Assembly (NCBI GenBank): GCA_040389305.1
Contig: JAZKAD010000008.1
Span: forward strand, 1-17,109
Direction: 5' to 3'
DNA: 17,109 bases
From: JAZKAD01 sp040389305
Lineage (GTDB): Bacteria; Pseudomonadota; Alphaproteobacteria; Rickettsiales; Rickettsiaceae
Of this stretch, positions 6,722-14,600 are shown one piece after another. The notes beneath the pieces are model-generated. The model had not been told where the DNA came from. It saw only the letters and a program-made list of their open reading frames with translations, and ran no database searches. The position numbers and the translations under genes were made by a program. Each line of letters begins with the position of its first letter. Position 1 is the stretch's first letter.

Positions 6722-7899
6722 ATGGACTCCGGCAGAGCAAGTGGCTTTTCATATTTGGCAATAAGTGGAACCAATATCAAAAAATGAAAGAAATAATAAC
6801 TTGCAGCAAATTGACTAATGGTGATGTAAGGTTCTTCAGGAGGAGCGCTTCCTACATAACCAAGGATCAAACAGTCTATCAAAAAAATCCAAAAAGCTAT
6901 TGCGTTCCATGGGCGATAATTACTGCTCTTAACTTTCGAACGATCAAGCCATGGCATAAAAAAGAGGATTATGATGGATGATAGCATCAGTATAACTCCC
7001 CCGAGTTTAGATGGGACCGCGCGAAGTATTGCGTAAAAAGGTAAAAAATACCATTCAGGCACAATATGAGATGGAGTCACTAGAGGATTAGCTTTAACAT
7101 AGTTGTCAGGATGGCCGAGGTAATTTGGCTCATAGAAAATGAAATAAGCAAAAATCAGAAAATATACTCCAAAGCCCACAAAGTCTTTTATGGTATAATA
7201 TGGATGGAAAGGAATAGTATCTTTATCAGATTTCACATCAATTCCTTTTGGATTATTTGACCCATGGACATGCAGCGCAACTAGATGCAGAAGAACGAGC
7301 CCGACAAGGACAAAAGGTAGCAAGTAATGCAACGCAAAAAAGCGATTTAATGTTGGGTTATCTACAGCAAACCCACCCCAAAGCCATGTAACAATACTCT
7401 CGCCTACAACAGGTATTGCAGAAAAGAGGTTGGTAATTACAGTAGCGCCCCAGTAGCTCATTTGCCCCCAAGGCAAAACATATCCCATAAAAGCAGTAGC
7501 CATCATAAGGAGGAATATAACTATACCTATATGCCACAAGAGTTCGCGCGGAGCTTTGTATGATCCGTAATATAACGCCCTAAATATGTGAAGATACACC
7601 GCTACAAAAAACATAGATGCGCCGACGGCATGCATGTACCGAATCAACCACCCGTAATTAACATTGCGCATGATTTTTTCTACGCTATCGAAAGCATAGT
7701 CTACGTGAGGGGTGTAATGCATAGCAAGGACAACGCCCGTGACTATTTGTATCACAAGGGCAATCCCTGCTATGGAACCAAGATTCCATAGGTAGCTTAA
7801 ATTCTTGGGAGTGCGGTATTCTCCGAGATGCTCAAGAAAAGTAAAGATGGGGAGTCTGTAATTGATCCAAGCTATGATACCAGTTTTTTTATCGCTCAT
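6718..7899 (-). CDS. petB: cytochrome b of the bc1 complex
   Basis: Membrane core of complex III, oxidising ubiquinol and holding haems bL and bH. Numbering from the ATG at 7899, the four haem ligands are His90 and His104, and His191 and His205, each pair 14 apart. The Qo-site PEWY motif is at 281-284, and HGSNNP (212-217) is a further family signature. About eight membrane helices are present. An ATG at 7941 would add 14 residues overlapping petA. I chose 7899 because it begins four residues after the petA stop region, starts close to the usual N-terminus and gives 393 residues, near the family norm. The gene looks intact, in contrast to petC next to it. Its TGA overlaps the petC ATG. Confidence 0.95.
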   Translation of the reverse strand: MSDKKTGIIAWINYRLPIFTFLEHLGEYRTPKNLSYLWNLGSIAGIALVIQIVTGVVLAMHYTPHVDYAFDSVEKIMRNVNYGWLIRYMHAVGASMFFVAVYLHIFRALYYGSYKAPRELLWHIGIVIFLLMMATAFMGYVLPWGQMSYWGATVITNLFSAIPVVGESIVTWLWGGFAVDNPTLNRFFALHYLLPFVLVGLVLLHLVALHVHGSNNPKGIDVKSDKDTIPFHPYYTIKDFVGFGVYFLIFAYFIFYEPNYLGHPDNYVKANPLVTPSHIVPEWYFLPFYAILRAVPSKLGGVILMLSSIIILFFMPWLDRSKVKSSNYRPWNAIAFWIFLIDCLILGYVGSAPPEEPYITISQFAASYYFFHFLILVPLIAKYEKPLALPESI

Positions 7900-7903
7900 A
7901 TGC

Positions 7904-8449
7904 TCAACCAATCCTGATTTTAGTTTCACTAAGGAATTCATAAGGAGGAACTGCTAGATTATAGGGCGCAGGACCTTTACGAATTCTTCCAGAGGTATCG
8001 TAATGAGAGCCGTGACATGGGCAGAAATATCCACCATATTCGCCGCCCATATCGGTGATTGGAACGCAACCTAAATGAGTGCATATACCAATGGTCACAA
8101 GAATGTTATCTCTGTCTTTTTTGACACGATCTTGATCCATTTGAGGATCTCTGAGGTCTGACATAGGAACGGCTCTTGCGGCCGCTACCTGCTCTGCTGT
8201 ACGATTAAATACAAATACTGGCTTACCTCTCCATTTAAAAGTAGAGCTTTGTCCTTGTGCAACATGGGATATGTCTATCTCAACTGATGACATAGCAAGG
8301 ACATCGGCAGAAGGATTAAGAGAGTCTATGAGGGGCCAAGCTGTACATGCGGCTCCTACAGCAGTCATGCTGCATGCAGTGAGCACCATAAAGTCACGCT
8401 TCGTAGCGTCTTCTGGTGAGGCGTCCTTTGGGTCTGAACTTTCTGACAT
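7904..8449 (-). CDS. petA: ubiquinol-cytochrome c reductase Rieske iron-sulfur subunit
   Basis: Rieske protein of complex III, taking one electron from ubiquinol at the Qo site and handing it to cytochrome c1. Numbering from the ATG at 8449, the 2Fe-2S ligands are in CTHLGC (123-128) and CPCHGS (143-148), giving two Cys-His pairs plus the disulfide Cys residues. KRDFMVLTACSMTAVGAACTAW (17-38) is the N-terminal anchor with a Tat-like start. GPAPYNLAVPPY (159-170) is the conserved Pro-loop region. The frame is open to 8542, but that extension would cover a good promoter and is not family-like. The 181-residue form matches the family. It is the first gene of the pet operon; petB starts four bases after its stop. 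Confidence 0.95.
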   Translation of the reverse strand: MSESSDPKDASPEDATKRDFMVLTACSMTAVGAACTAWPLIDSLNPSADVLAMSSVEIDISHVAQGQSSTFKWRGKPVFVFNRTAEQVAAARAVPMSDLRDPQMDQDRVKKDRDNILVTIGICTHLGCVPITDMGGEYGGYFCPCHGSHYDTSGRIRKGPAPYNLAVPPYEFLSETKIRIG

Positions 8450-8480
8450 ATCTAATGTGTTGTTATAGTTGGCTTCCGGT

Positions 8481-8510
8481 ATTATAGCGAGGTTAAGATG
8501 TTTTTCGCAA
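8481..8510 (-). promoter_or_regulatory. sigma70-type promoter of the pet operon
   Basis: On the minus strand, TTGCGA (8505-8510) and TATAAT (8481-8486) are 18 bases apart. Transcription would start near 8474, giving a leader of about 25 bases before the petA ATG at 8449. This supports that start over the longer open frame. Confidence 0.6.
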
Positions 8511-8606
8511 GAAAGAAAAGCGGAGGGAGATTTTTTTTGCATGTTATATAGCGCTTTCAGGTCATATCTAAGTAGCTACCTATGTTATTGTGCAAGAATA
8601 AATTAG

Positions 8607-8612
8607 TATAAT
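8607..8612 (+). promoter_or_regulatory. possible -10 box for the 8636 gene
   Basis: A perfect TATAAT lies 24 bases before the ATG at 8636. The -35 region (TTATTG at 8585-8590, spacing 16) is a poor match. It would fire divergently from the petA promoter about 100 bases away. Confidence 0.4.
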
Positions 8613-8635
8613 TTTATCTAAAAGGATTGGAAGTT

Positions 8636-9151
8636 ATGTCTAAAGAAATGAGGATTCAGCTTACTATAGATCATACGATATATACTATAACTGGCTTATA
8701 TTATCCCGGCAAATGCGCTGATGACAAAACAGCTCATGATCTTAATGCATTGCTTGCTGTGATATGCAGGGATTATAAGATCGAATTACAGGAAGGATGG
8801 CATGTTATTTCTGGGGTGCCTCACTCTCTTACAGTTTCTATATACCCTAATTTCCCTCTGCGAGACGATAACTTTCCTAAATTATTTGCTTCGATTCTTT
8901 CTAATATACGTGAGATGATATCTTCACAATTAGCTCTAGATCCTCCAAGTAAGAACAGCACGTGGATTGATTTAGATTCTTTAAATATTACAACTTGTGC
9001 AGAACCATCATTCGCTAAACCTTCTAGAGCTTCGGTGGTATCAGATTTAATGGACGAGCAAAGGCATGTGGCAAATGTTGAAGAGACGACAAGAGCAATA
9101 GAAGAAGGAGTAAACTTAGGGGGTGAGTATGTGGCTTGGCCCATGAAGTAG
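8636..9151 (+). CDS. protein of unknown function (171 residues)
   Basis: I do not recognise this protein. The ATG at 8636 is chosen because AAAGGA (8621-8626) sits at a good ribosome-binding distance; a TTG at 8627 is nearer than useful. The first half alternates short beta-like stretches (MRIQLTIDHTIYTITGLYY, then SLTVSIYPNF) with a helix (AHDLNALLAVICRDYKI), suggesting a small alpha/beta domain. The second half is more polar, with a low-complexity helical tail rich in Glu, Arg and Val (VSDLMDEQRHVANVEETTRAIEEG, in parts). No signal peptide, membrane helix or known catalytic motif is visible. It is divergent from petA and lies 188 bases before another orphan gene on the same strand, so the two could be related in function. 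Confidence 0.65.
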   Translation: MSKEMRIQLTIDHTIYTITGLYYPGKCADDKTAHDLNALLAVICRDYKIELQEGWHVISGVPHSLTVSIYPNFPLRDDNFPKLFASILSNIREMISSQLALDPPSKNSTWIDLDSLNITTCAEPSFAKPSRASVVSDLMDEQRHVANVEETTRAIEEGVNLGGEYVAWPMK

Positions 9152-9282
9152 GCCTAACCACCACAGATGAAGATTTGGATAACCAATTTTATCTCAATAT
9201 TTGTTCCATAAGTATACTCTTGTCGCAAATACTTAAAGTAGCTCAAAGCAAAATTTATGTTAGTATAGTGTTTTGCACCAAA

Positions 9283-9312
9283 CCGAGTAAGACAAGGCCG
9301 AGCAAGATAAGG
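9283..9312 (+). repeat. tandem 2 x 15-bp repeat before the 9340 gene
   Basis: CCGAGTAAGACAAGG (9283-9297) is followed immediately by CCGAGCAAGATAAGG (9298-9312), 13 of 15 bases identical. It lies 27 bases before the start of the next gene and just after a possible -10 box (TATAGT, 9264-9269). It could bind a regulator in the leader or be a chance local duplication. Confidence 0.6.
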
Positions 9313-9339
9313 TTTATATTTTATTGGATGGAATAATCT

Positions 9340-11232
9340 ATGTTACTGCCAAATAATAATTCTAATAATTTTGATATACAGGAGTTTTTAACTAGCTGCA
9401 AAATGCGCTTGCTTAAAAGCTACATTAATACTGTACAGGCTTTGAAAGAAGAGAAGAAATTCTTAAATTTTGTTTTCTCAAATCATATATTTACCGAGAA
9501 CATTGCTTTTATTTTGAGTGGTTTAGGTCCTTTGTTGCCTTATAAAAGCATAGAAGGTTTTCTAAAGAAGATAGAGCCTATGATTTTGCTACTAAAAAGA
9601 GATCTCAAAGGCGAAGAAAAACGTAAATTTGTAGCGGCGCATAAAGAGGCGCAAAAAATTGTCAAGCATCTATCTACCTCTAATTCTGCGCCCAAGTTCA
9701 ATCTAAATTACCAAGCACAAGCGCTAGAGGCTTTAAATTTATTCAAGGAAGCCATTTTGTATGGAGCTCATAAACCTCTAACCCGAACTGCGCTAGAAGA
9801 AACCACGTTGGACATCTGGACTACCACCCTTGAACCCATCAATAAAAAATTTATTCTAGAGAGACTAAAGGAAGTAAAGGTGCTATGGCAAATATCCGAT
9901 ATTACTAAGCCAAGTTTAAATAGGTTAGAATCTCTAGGACTTGATGCTTTCCAAACGAGCCTAGAAACTGAATTAGCATTCCATGAGATTGTAGAGAAAT
10001 TAGTCAAAACTGCTACTCCAGAGCAATTTATTGGCACGCTAAATTCCTTATGTAAAAGCAAAAACCTCGATATGCTGAAGATAATTATCCAGCATTCAAA
10101 TCTACGCGTCTTAAAAGACTCTGTTTTGCAGCTAAAGCCTTCCTATCAAAAGCTAATACAAGATGCGCAAAAAACCGTAATGTCGCAGCGCGCTTCTGAG
10201 ATTTTTAACGCTCCAGACAGGCCTTTAATTACAATCGCTCAGATTAGACAGTGCTTTAAAGATAATTCTCCCGAAAGTGCAGGGCCGTTGCTGCATCAAT
10301 TTTGTATGCAAGAGCTCAGCGTTGATGATATTATAGAGCTCTATCAGTATACAATCGAACATCACCCGTTGTTACTTCGCCTTCTTTTAGAGCGCTCTTC
10401 AGCTTTTGCTTTAGAAGTAGCTTACGATAAATTGGTGTTGGAAGCTTTGAATAAGTCGAAAACTCCTAAGAGCGCGAAAGATACTCGCCCAAAAGAAGAA
10501 GAAAATATATCGCTTGGAAGTAAAATATACAAAGAATTTAAGCATCGTATCGATGTCGGTATGACATCGCCAGTCCTTGCGGCGGATACGAATGAAGTGA
10601 CCAAGATCTGGGCCAAACGTTTTGCTGAATTTGACAAGCAGATGAAATCTATACAAGATGAAATAATATACTTAATACTACATTTTCTCCGGGAAAGAAG
10701 TTATGTAGAGCATACAATTACGCGGCATCAAAAAGGACTTGATGCCTTTCAGCAGATAGTAGTTTCCGAGGAATTTACAATTCTTCAGCATATCTCCAAA
10801 TATCAAATTGATGATATAAGGCAGTATATAAATAATTATATATCGATGATAATATACGAGGCTCATAACGGTATTGTAGAAGTATATGAGATATTAAAGC
10901 ATATTGATTACTCTAGTATTATCCCAAGTGATGTAACTGATACTAAAAGCTTAAAAGCCTTCATCGGAGGATTGTTTGAAGACGTACCCATAGAGCATAT
11001 GGGCGCAAAACAAGTTCTAGCGAAAATTATCGAAAAACTTGACGCTCTAAGTCTGCAAGCATTGTATCAATCTCAAGATGAGGTTATCCAAGAGGCTATA
11101 CAATGTGAACTCAAGAAAAGAACTGGTATGAGGGCTAAAGTAATGTCCTTGTTTTCTGAAGAAAGTAGGGGGCGATATAAAGAAGCAAGATCAGTTCTGC
11201 AATATACGAGAAAAGCAGAGAATTTTAAATAA
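9340..11232 (+). CDS. large helical protein of unknown function (630 residues)
   Basis: I do not recognise this protein. It reads as almost wholly alpha-helical and soluble, with repeated amphipathic Leu/Ile-rich helices (for example KNLDMLKIIIQHSNLRVLKD near 247-266 and VDDIIELYQYTIEHHPLLLR near 329-348), like an alpha-solenoid. A Lys/Glu-rich linker lies near 374-395 (KSKTPKSAKDTRPKEEEN) and separates two helical halves. There is no signal peptide or membrane helix. The C-terminus is strongly basic (RGRYKEARSVLQYTRKAENFK, in parts), a feature seen in some type IV secretion substrates, but that is only suggestive. GGATGGAA (9326-9333) is a plausible ribosome-binding site for the ATG. Base composition looks like its neighbours. 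The 3' end faces csaA across 83 bases. Confidence 0.75.
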   Translation: MLLPNNNSNNFDIQEFLTSCKMRLLKSYINTVQALKEEKKFLNFVFSNHIFTENIAFILSGLGPLLPYKSIEGFLKKIEPMILLLKRDLKGEEKRKFVAAHKEAQKIVKHLSTSNSAPKFNLNYQAQALEALNLFKEAILYGAHKPLTRTALEETTLDIWTTTLEPINKKFILERLKEVKVLWQISDITKPSLNRLESLGLDAFQTSLETELAFHEIVEKLVKTATPEQFIGTLNSLCKSKNLDMLKIIIQHSNLRVLKDSVLQLKPSYQKLIQDAQKTVMSQRASEIFNAPDRPLITIAQIRQCFKDNSPESAGPLLHQFCMQELSVDDIIELYQYTIEHHPLLLRLLLERSSAFALEVAYDKLVLEALNKSKTPKSAKDTRPKEEENISLGSKIYKEFKHRIDVGMTSPVLAADTNEVTKIWAKRFAEFDKQMKSIQDEIIYLILHFLRERSYVEHTITRHQKGLDAFQQIVVSEEFTILQHISKYQIDDIRQYINNYISMIIYEAHNGIVEVYEILKHIDYSSIIPSDVTDTKSLKAFIGGLFEDVPIEHMGAKQVLAKIIEKLDALSLQALYQSQDEVIQEAIQCELKKRTGMRAKVMSLFSEESRGRYKEARSVLQYTRKAENFK

Positions 11233-11251
11233 TTCCGATTGTATTCTAGTG

Positions 11252-11271
11252 GTATTACAGCGTTGTAATAC
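11252..11271. terminator. hairpin between convergent genes, possible bidirectional terminator
   Basis: GTATTAC (11252-11258) pairs perfectly with GTAATAC (11265-11271) around the loop AGCGTT. It lies 20 bases after the stop of the 9340 gene and 45 bases after the csaA stop on the other strand. No strict T-run follows on the plus strand, although a T-rich stretch begins about 10 bases later. Confidence 0.4.
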
Positions 11272-11315
11272 GGGTCTTCAATTTATTTTTGCTATCTGAT
11301 GGCCGAGAATGCACT

Positions 11316-11654
11316 TCAGCACAATTTCATGCCGTTGGGAACGCTATCAAAAGACGCTAATCGTACTGTTTTATTTTCATCCATAAAACCTACTAACAAG
11401 AACTGGGAAATAAACCCAGCGATATTTCTATCCTCTAAATTTACGCATCCTATTACTCTTTTGTCCTTTAAAGATTCTATGGTATAGTGCGCAGTGATCT
11501 GAGCAGAAGTTTGGAGAATTCCTATTTCATCCCCAAAGTCAACCCACACTTTAAAAGCTGGTTTCTTGGCTTTGGGAAAGTCCTCAGCTTTAATTATAGT
11601 ACCAGACCTTAAGTCTACCTTTTCAAAATCTTCAAAATTTATAGTAGATTTCAC
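11316..11654 (-). CDS. csaA: CsaA-type tRNA-binding / export-chaperone protein
   Basis: Small OB-fold protein of the EMAP-II/Arc1p tRNA-binding class; CsaA of Bacillus acts as a chaperone in protein export and binds tRNA. Family motifs run the full length: FEKVDLRSGTI (9-19), PKAKKPAFKVWVDFG (27-41), ILQTSAQIT (46-54), CVNLEDRNIAGFIS (70-83) and SVPNGMKL near the end. Length of 112 is normal. The start is a GTG, supported by GGAG six bases upstream. Thirteen-odd bases separate it from the glutaredoxin stop, so it is the last gene of the pepA cluster. The precise role in this organism is inferred only from the family. Confidence 0.9.
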   Translation of the reverse strand: MKSTINFEDFEKVDLRSGTIIKAEDFPKAKKPAFKVWVDFGDEIGILQTSAQITAHYTIESLKDKRVIGCVNLEDRNIAGFISQFLLVGFMDENKTVRLASFDSVPNGMKLC

Positions 11655-11670
11655 TTTGAGCTCCAGTAAG

Positions 11671-12036
11671 TTATTTAAGTATTTTACCTAGCTCACCGCT
11701 GGAGTCCAATGCAATCAAATCAGAGCAACCTCCTATATATTTTTCATCAATAAAAATATATGGCACGGTGTGAGCCTTAGTCTCATTTTTGAGTTTATTC
11801 CACTGATCGGGGTTTGACGTTATATCTATATTTTTGAAATTTAATTTCTTAGTTTTAAAAAATTCCAAAGCTCTTTCGCAATACATGCATCCTTCTATAG
11901 AATATATAGTAAATATATGACCGCCTTCTTTGTAACTGTTTTGTTTCATGATTTCCTCTGATGTTTTGTGGCTATAAGTGGTATATGCGAGTAACATTAT
12001 AATTATTCCAATAGGAACAGAGAGGATTTTAGTCAT
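11671..12036 (-). CDS. membrane-anchored glutaredoxin
   Basis: Thiol-disulfide oxidoreductase of the glutaredoxin fold. Numbering from the ATG at 12036, the active site is CMYC at 50-53, with the cis-Pro loop TVPYIFID at 90-97 and the glutathione-site GG at 102-103 followed by CSDL. Residues 4-21 (ILSVPIGIIIMLLAYTTY) form one hydrophobic helix, so the domain is probably tethered to the inner membrane, likely facing the periplasm, or exported. Ordinary cytosolic Grx lacks this and has about 85 residues; here there are 121. GGAG nine bases upstream supports this ATG; an earlier TTG at 12051 is less likely. The gene lies between mipZ and csaA, 33 bases after the mipZ stop. Confidence 0.87.
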   Translation of the reverse strand: MTKILSVPIGIIIMLLAYTTYSHKTSEEIMKQNSYKEGGHIFTIYSIEGCMYCERALEFFKTKKLNFKNIDITSNPDQWNKLKNETKAHTVPYIFIDEKYIGGCSDLIALDSSGELGKILK

Positions 12037-12069
12037 AGATACAATCTCCAAAATATCATTAGCCCAATA

Positions 12070-12915
12070 CTATTTTGCTAAAGCCTTTGTAGAAGTCAAG
12101 ATTTCTTCTATATTCAGGCATTTTAAAAACTCCCTAAGTTCCTGCCTTGCAGCAACGTGAGATATACTGAAAGATTTTTCGTAATTAGCTTTCGTGAGAT
12201 CAAGCAAGGTAAGGCCTTGTAAGAACAATTCTCTAAAAATCACTCTTTCACTAAACCCAGGGGCGAGCTTGAAGCTAATCCGTTTGGATAACTTGTCCAG
12301 CACTTCTGCTACGCTACGCTTATTTGTGGCATCAAGATTACTAAGGCGGTTTCGCATAACTACCCATTCTATCGACCCACGATCGCGCTTAGCACGCTCC
12401 ATTTTTTGTTCCCATATCATTTGACTATAAATAGAAGGCTCTACTACACTAAGATCATCAGGATTTATTTTGGCCATAACATCTATATCTAAAAAGCTAT
12501 CATTTATAGGTGTGACTACGGTGTCCGCATAAGAATGAGCAAGTCTCGATAGAAAAGAATGGCTACCCGGAGTATCTATAATGATCACATCGCCTTGTTT
12601 TGATGCTTCTTGAAAGACTTTTTCAAATTGATCTTTTTCTTCCATCTCGCGCTCAGAAACATTTGGCGCAGTACCCTCTTTGAGCAAAAAATGCTTCGAC
12701 ATCGGAACTGGTTTCGTGGGATTTTTGCTATTATAAATCTCGCGATTTTGTATGTATCTTGTAAGAGAATGCTGCCTACAATCTATATCAATACTGGATA
12801 CCTTAAGTCCCGAGTCTAGCATCCCTGCAATCAAATGCATGGAGCAAGTGGTTTTACCCGCCCCACCTTTTTCATTACCTATAACAAAAACATATGGCAA
12901 TTTAATTGGCTTCAT
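12070..12915 (-). CDS. mipZ: MipZ-like ParA-family division-plane ATPase
   Basis: MipZ is the alphaproteobacterial ATPase that binds ParB at the poles and blocks FtsZ assembly there, placing the division site at mid-cell. Numbering from the ATG at 12915, the deviant Walker A KGGAGKTT is at 16-23 and the Walker B IIIDTPG near 110-116. The MipZ-specific signature is strong: NDSFLDIDV, SQMIWEQKMERAKRD, EWVVMRNRLSNLDATNKR and SERVIFRELFLQGLTLLDL. These separate it from ParA, Soj and MinD. Length of 281 is typical. The ATG overlaps the last codons of pepA by 14 bases; a TTG at 12930 would overlap further. ParB, its partner, is not in the window. Confidence 0.9.
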   Translation of the reverse strand: MKPIKLPYVFVIGNEKGGAGKTTCSMHLIAGMLDSGLKVSSIDIDCRQHSLTRYIQNREIYNSKNPTKPVPMSKHFLLKEGTAPNVSEREMEEKDQFEKVFQEASKQGDVIIIDTPGSHSFLSRLAHSYADTVVTPINDSFLDIDVMAKINPDDLSVVEPSIYSQMIWEQKMERAKRDRGSIEWVVMRNRLSNLDATNKRSVAEVLDKLSKRISFKLAPGFSERVIFRELFLQGLTLLDLTKANYEKSFSISHVAARQELREFLKCLNIEEILTSTKALAK

Positions 12916-14416
12916 GATGATCTTTGACAAATTGATTAAGTAACTTAATGCCGAAACCTACAGCACCTCTAGGGGATATAGGATTGCATTTTTTTTCCCA
13001 CGCCATGCCAGCTATATCAAGATGGACCCATGGCACGTTGTTTACGAAGCGTTGCAATAACTGAGCCGCTGTAGAACTTCCAGCTGCACCTCTAATGTTT
13101 CCAAGATTTGCCATATCCGCAATGTCTGATTTAATCATTTGATCAAAATCTTTGCAAAGTGGCATGCGCCATAGCTTCTCATTCACTTTATTGCCAGACA
13201 TGATAAGTTTATCCGCCAAATCATCGTTATTAGAAAAACATCCCGCGTAGCTATTGCCTAGTGCAACTACGATTGCTCCCGTGAGGGTCGCAAGATCAAT
13301 AATGCATTGTGGTTTAAATTTGTCTTGAGTGTACCAGAGAGCATCAGCTAAAACTAAGCGCCCTTCTGCGTCAGTGTCTAAAACTTCTATTGTTTGCCCC
13401 GACATTGTTGTAACAACATCGCCCGGCCTTTGAGCATTTCCGCCTGGCATATTTTCTACAAGACCTACGACACCCACGACATTTACATGAGCCTTGCGTA
13501 GAGCCAAAGTTTTCATAACGCCAACTACGGTAGCTGATCCTGCCATGTCGTATTTCATCTCTCCCATATTAGCGGAGGGTTTGATAGAAATACCGCCGGT
13601 GTCAAAGGTTACACCTTTCCCGACAAAGGCTACGGGAGCTTCATTTTCGTCACTAGCGCCGCGATATTCCATTATCACGAGTTTAGATTCGCGCATAGAG
13701 CCTTGTCCGACTCCAAGTATAGCTCCCATGCCAAGGTTATGCATTTCGCGTTCGCCCAGAACGCTTACTTTAACGCCGCATGCTTCAAGTTCTCTTGTGA
13801 TAATTTCGGCATAAGAATCTGGGTATAGCGTATTTGCAGGTTCATTAATGCAATCGCGAGCTAAAAATATGCCTTCGATTAAAGAGGTGTATGAAGAATA
13901 GCCACGTTCTGCGCTGGTAGCATCTTCAAGGGTTATTTTGAATAACTGAGGAGACGCCTTGTCTTCCTCTTTTTGCTTAGTGAAGTATTTATCAAAGCGA
14001 TAAGATCTAAGATTTAAGCCAAAAGCAATCGATGCAGCAATTTCGGCTTTATCATGCCCTTTAACATCGCAGTCGACTTTAATTTCAGCATCTGGAAGCT
14101 TTAGAGCGCTGATCTGTTTAAAAATTATTCCACCAAGTTCTGTAAATTTGTAGGATTCTAATTCGTTTGTATCGCCAAGGCCTATGAGTACCAAATGAAG
14201 AATTCCATTGATATTTGGTACAGTCAGAGCTTTGACTTTCCCAAAAGCTCCACTAAAAGCATTTTTAATTTTAAGAACCTGAGTAATGATACCGCCATAT
14301 TCTTTGTCCATTGCGGATTGCGCTGGAGTAAGAGTTAGGTTTTCGTTCAGTAACATCACAACTGCGCTGAAATCAGGATCTGCGAGTGGCGAGATTTTAG
14401 AAAATTGAATCTGCAT
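12902..14416 (-). CDS. pepA: cytosol (leucyl) aminopeptidase, M17
   Basis: Hexameric dimetallo-aminopeptidase that removes N-terminal residues from peptides. Numbering from the ATG at 14416, all expected active-site residues are present: Lys267 (VGKG), Asp272 (FDTGG), Lys279, Asp290 (KYDMAG), and Asp349, Glu351 and Arg353 in DTDAEGRL. The usual signature begins NTDAEGR; the first Asn is Asp here, outside the metal-binding set. The N-terminal macrodomain-like part covers about 1-160. Length of 504 is standard. GAGGAA just upstream supports the ATG over a TTG at 14428. It is the first gene of a four-gene minus-strand cluster, pepA-mipZ-grx-csaA, with tight spacing throughout. Confidence 0.96.
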   Translation of the reverse strand: MQIQFSKISPLADPDFSAVVMLLNENLTLTPAQSAMDKEYGGIITQVLKIKNAFSGAFGKVKALTVPNINGILHLVLIGLGDTNELESYKFTELGGIIFKQISALKLPDAEIKVDCDVKGHDKAEIAASIAFGLNLRSYRFDKYFTKQKEEDKASPQLFKITLEDATSAERGYSSYTSLIEGIFLARDCINEPANTLYPDSYAEIITRELEACGVKVSVLGEREMHNLGMGAILGVGQGSMRESKLVIMEYRGASDENEAPVAFVGKGVTFDTGGISIKPSANMGEMKYDMAGSATVVGVMKTLALRKAHVNVVGVVGLVENMPGGNAQRPGDVVTTMSGQTIEVLDTDAEGRLVLADALWYTQDKFKPQCIIDLATLTGAIVVALGNSYAGCFSNNDDLADKLIMSGNKVNEKLWRMPLCKDFDQMIKSDIADMANLGNIRGAAGSSTAAQLLQRFVNNVPWVHLDIAGMAWEKKCNPISPRGAVGFGIKLLNQFVKDHHEAN

Positions 14417-14454
14417 ATAATTCCTCAAAATATGTCAATTAAAGAGCTTTTAGA

Positions 14455-14483
14455 ATACTATGAACTTACTTTATGCTTTGCAA
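14455..14483 (-). promoter_or_regulatory. candidate promoter of the pepA-mipZ-grx-csaA cluster
   Basis: On the minus strand, TTGCAA (14478-14483) and TAGTAT (14455-14460) are 17 bases apart. Transcription would start near 14448, about 30 bases before the pepA ATG. Confidence 0.45.
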
Positions 14484-14571
14484 GAATTTTATAGAATCCA
14501 TCCATAACTTAAAGTCCATTTGAGGAGCTAAGCCACGGTTATAAATAGTACTTTATGTTTATATTTTTTGA

Positions 14572-14600
14572 TTGACATATAGATGAATCTTGTGTAGAAA
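14572..14600 (+). promoter_or_regulatory. candidate promoter of tlc
   Basis: A perfect TTGACA (14572-14577) is followed after 17 bases by TAGAAA (14595-14600), a fair -10 match. Transcription would start near 14607 and give a leader of roughly 180 bases before the tlc ATG, beginning with the small hairpin at 14605-14619. Confidence 0.45.

Noticed and set aside
8450..8542. N-terminal extension of the Rieske protein
   Set aside because: The extra 31 residues are not family-like and would place the TTGCGA/TATAAT promoter inside the coding region.
9136..9336. 66-codon plus-strand frame between the two orphan genes
   Set aside because: It overlaps the end of the 8636 gene, has no ribosome-binding site, runs through the tandem repeat and looks like translated A+T-rich intergenic DNA.
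10411..10656. Minus-strand frames within the 630-residue gene
   Set aside because: They are shadows of a long intact frame on the other strand and lack start signals.
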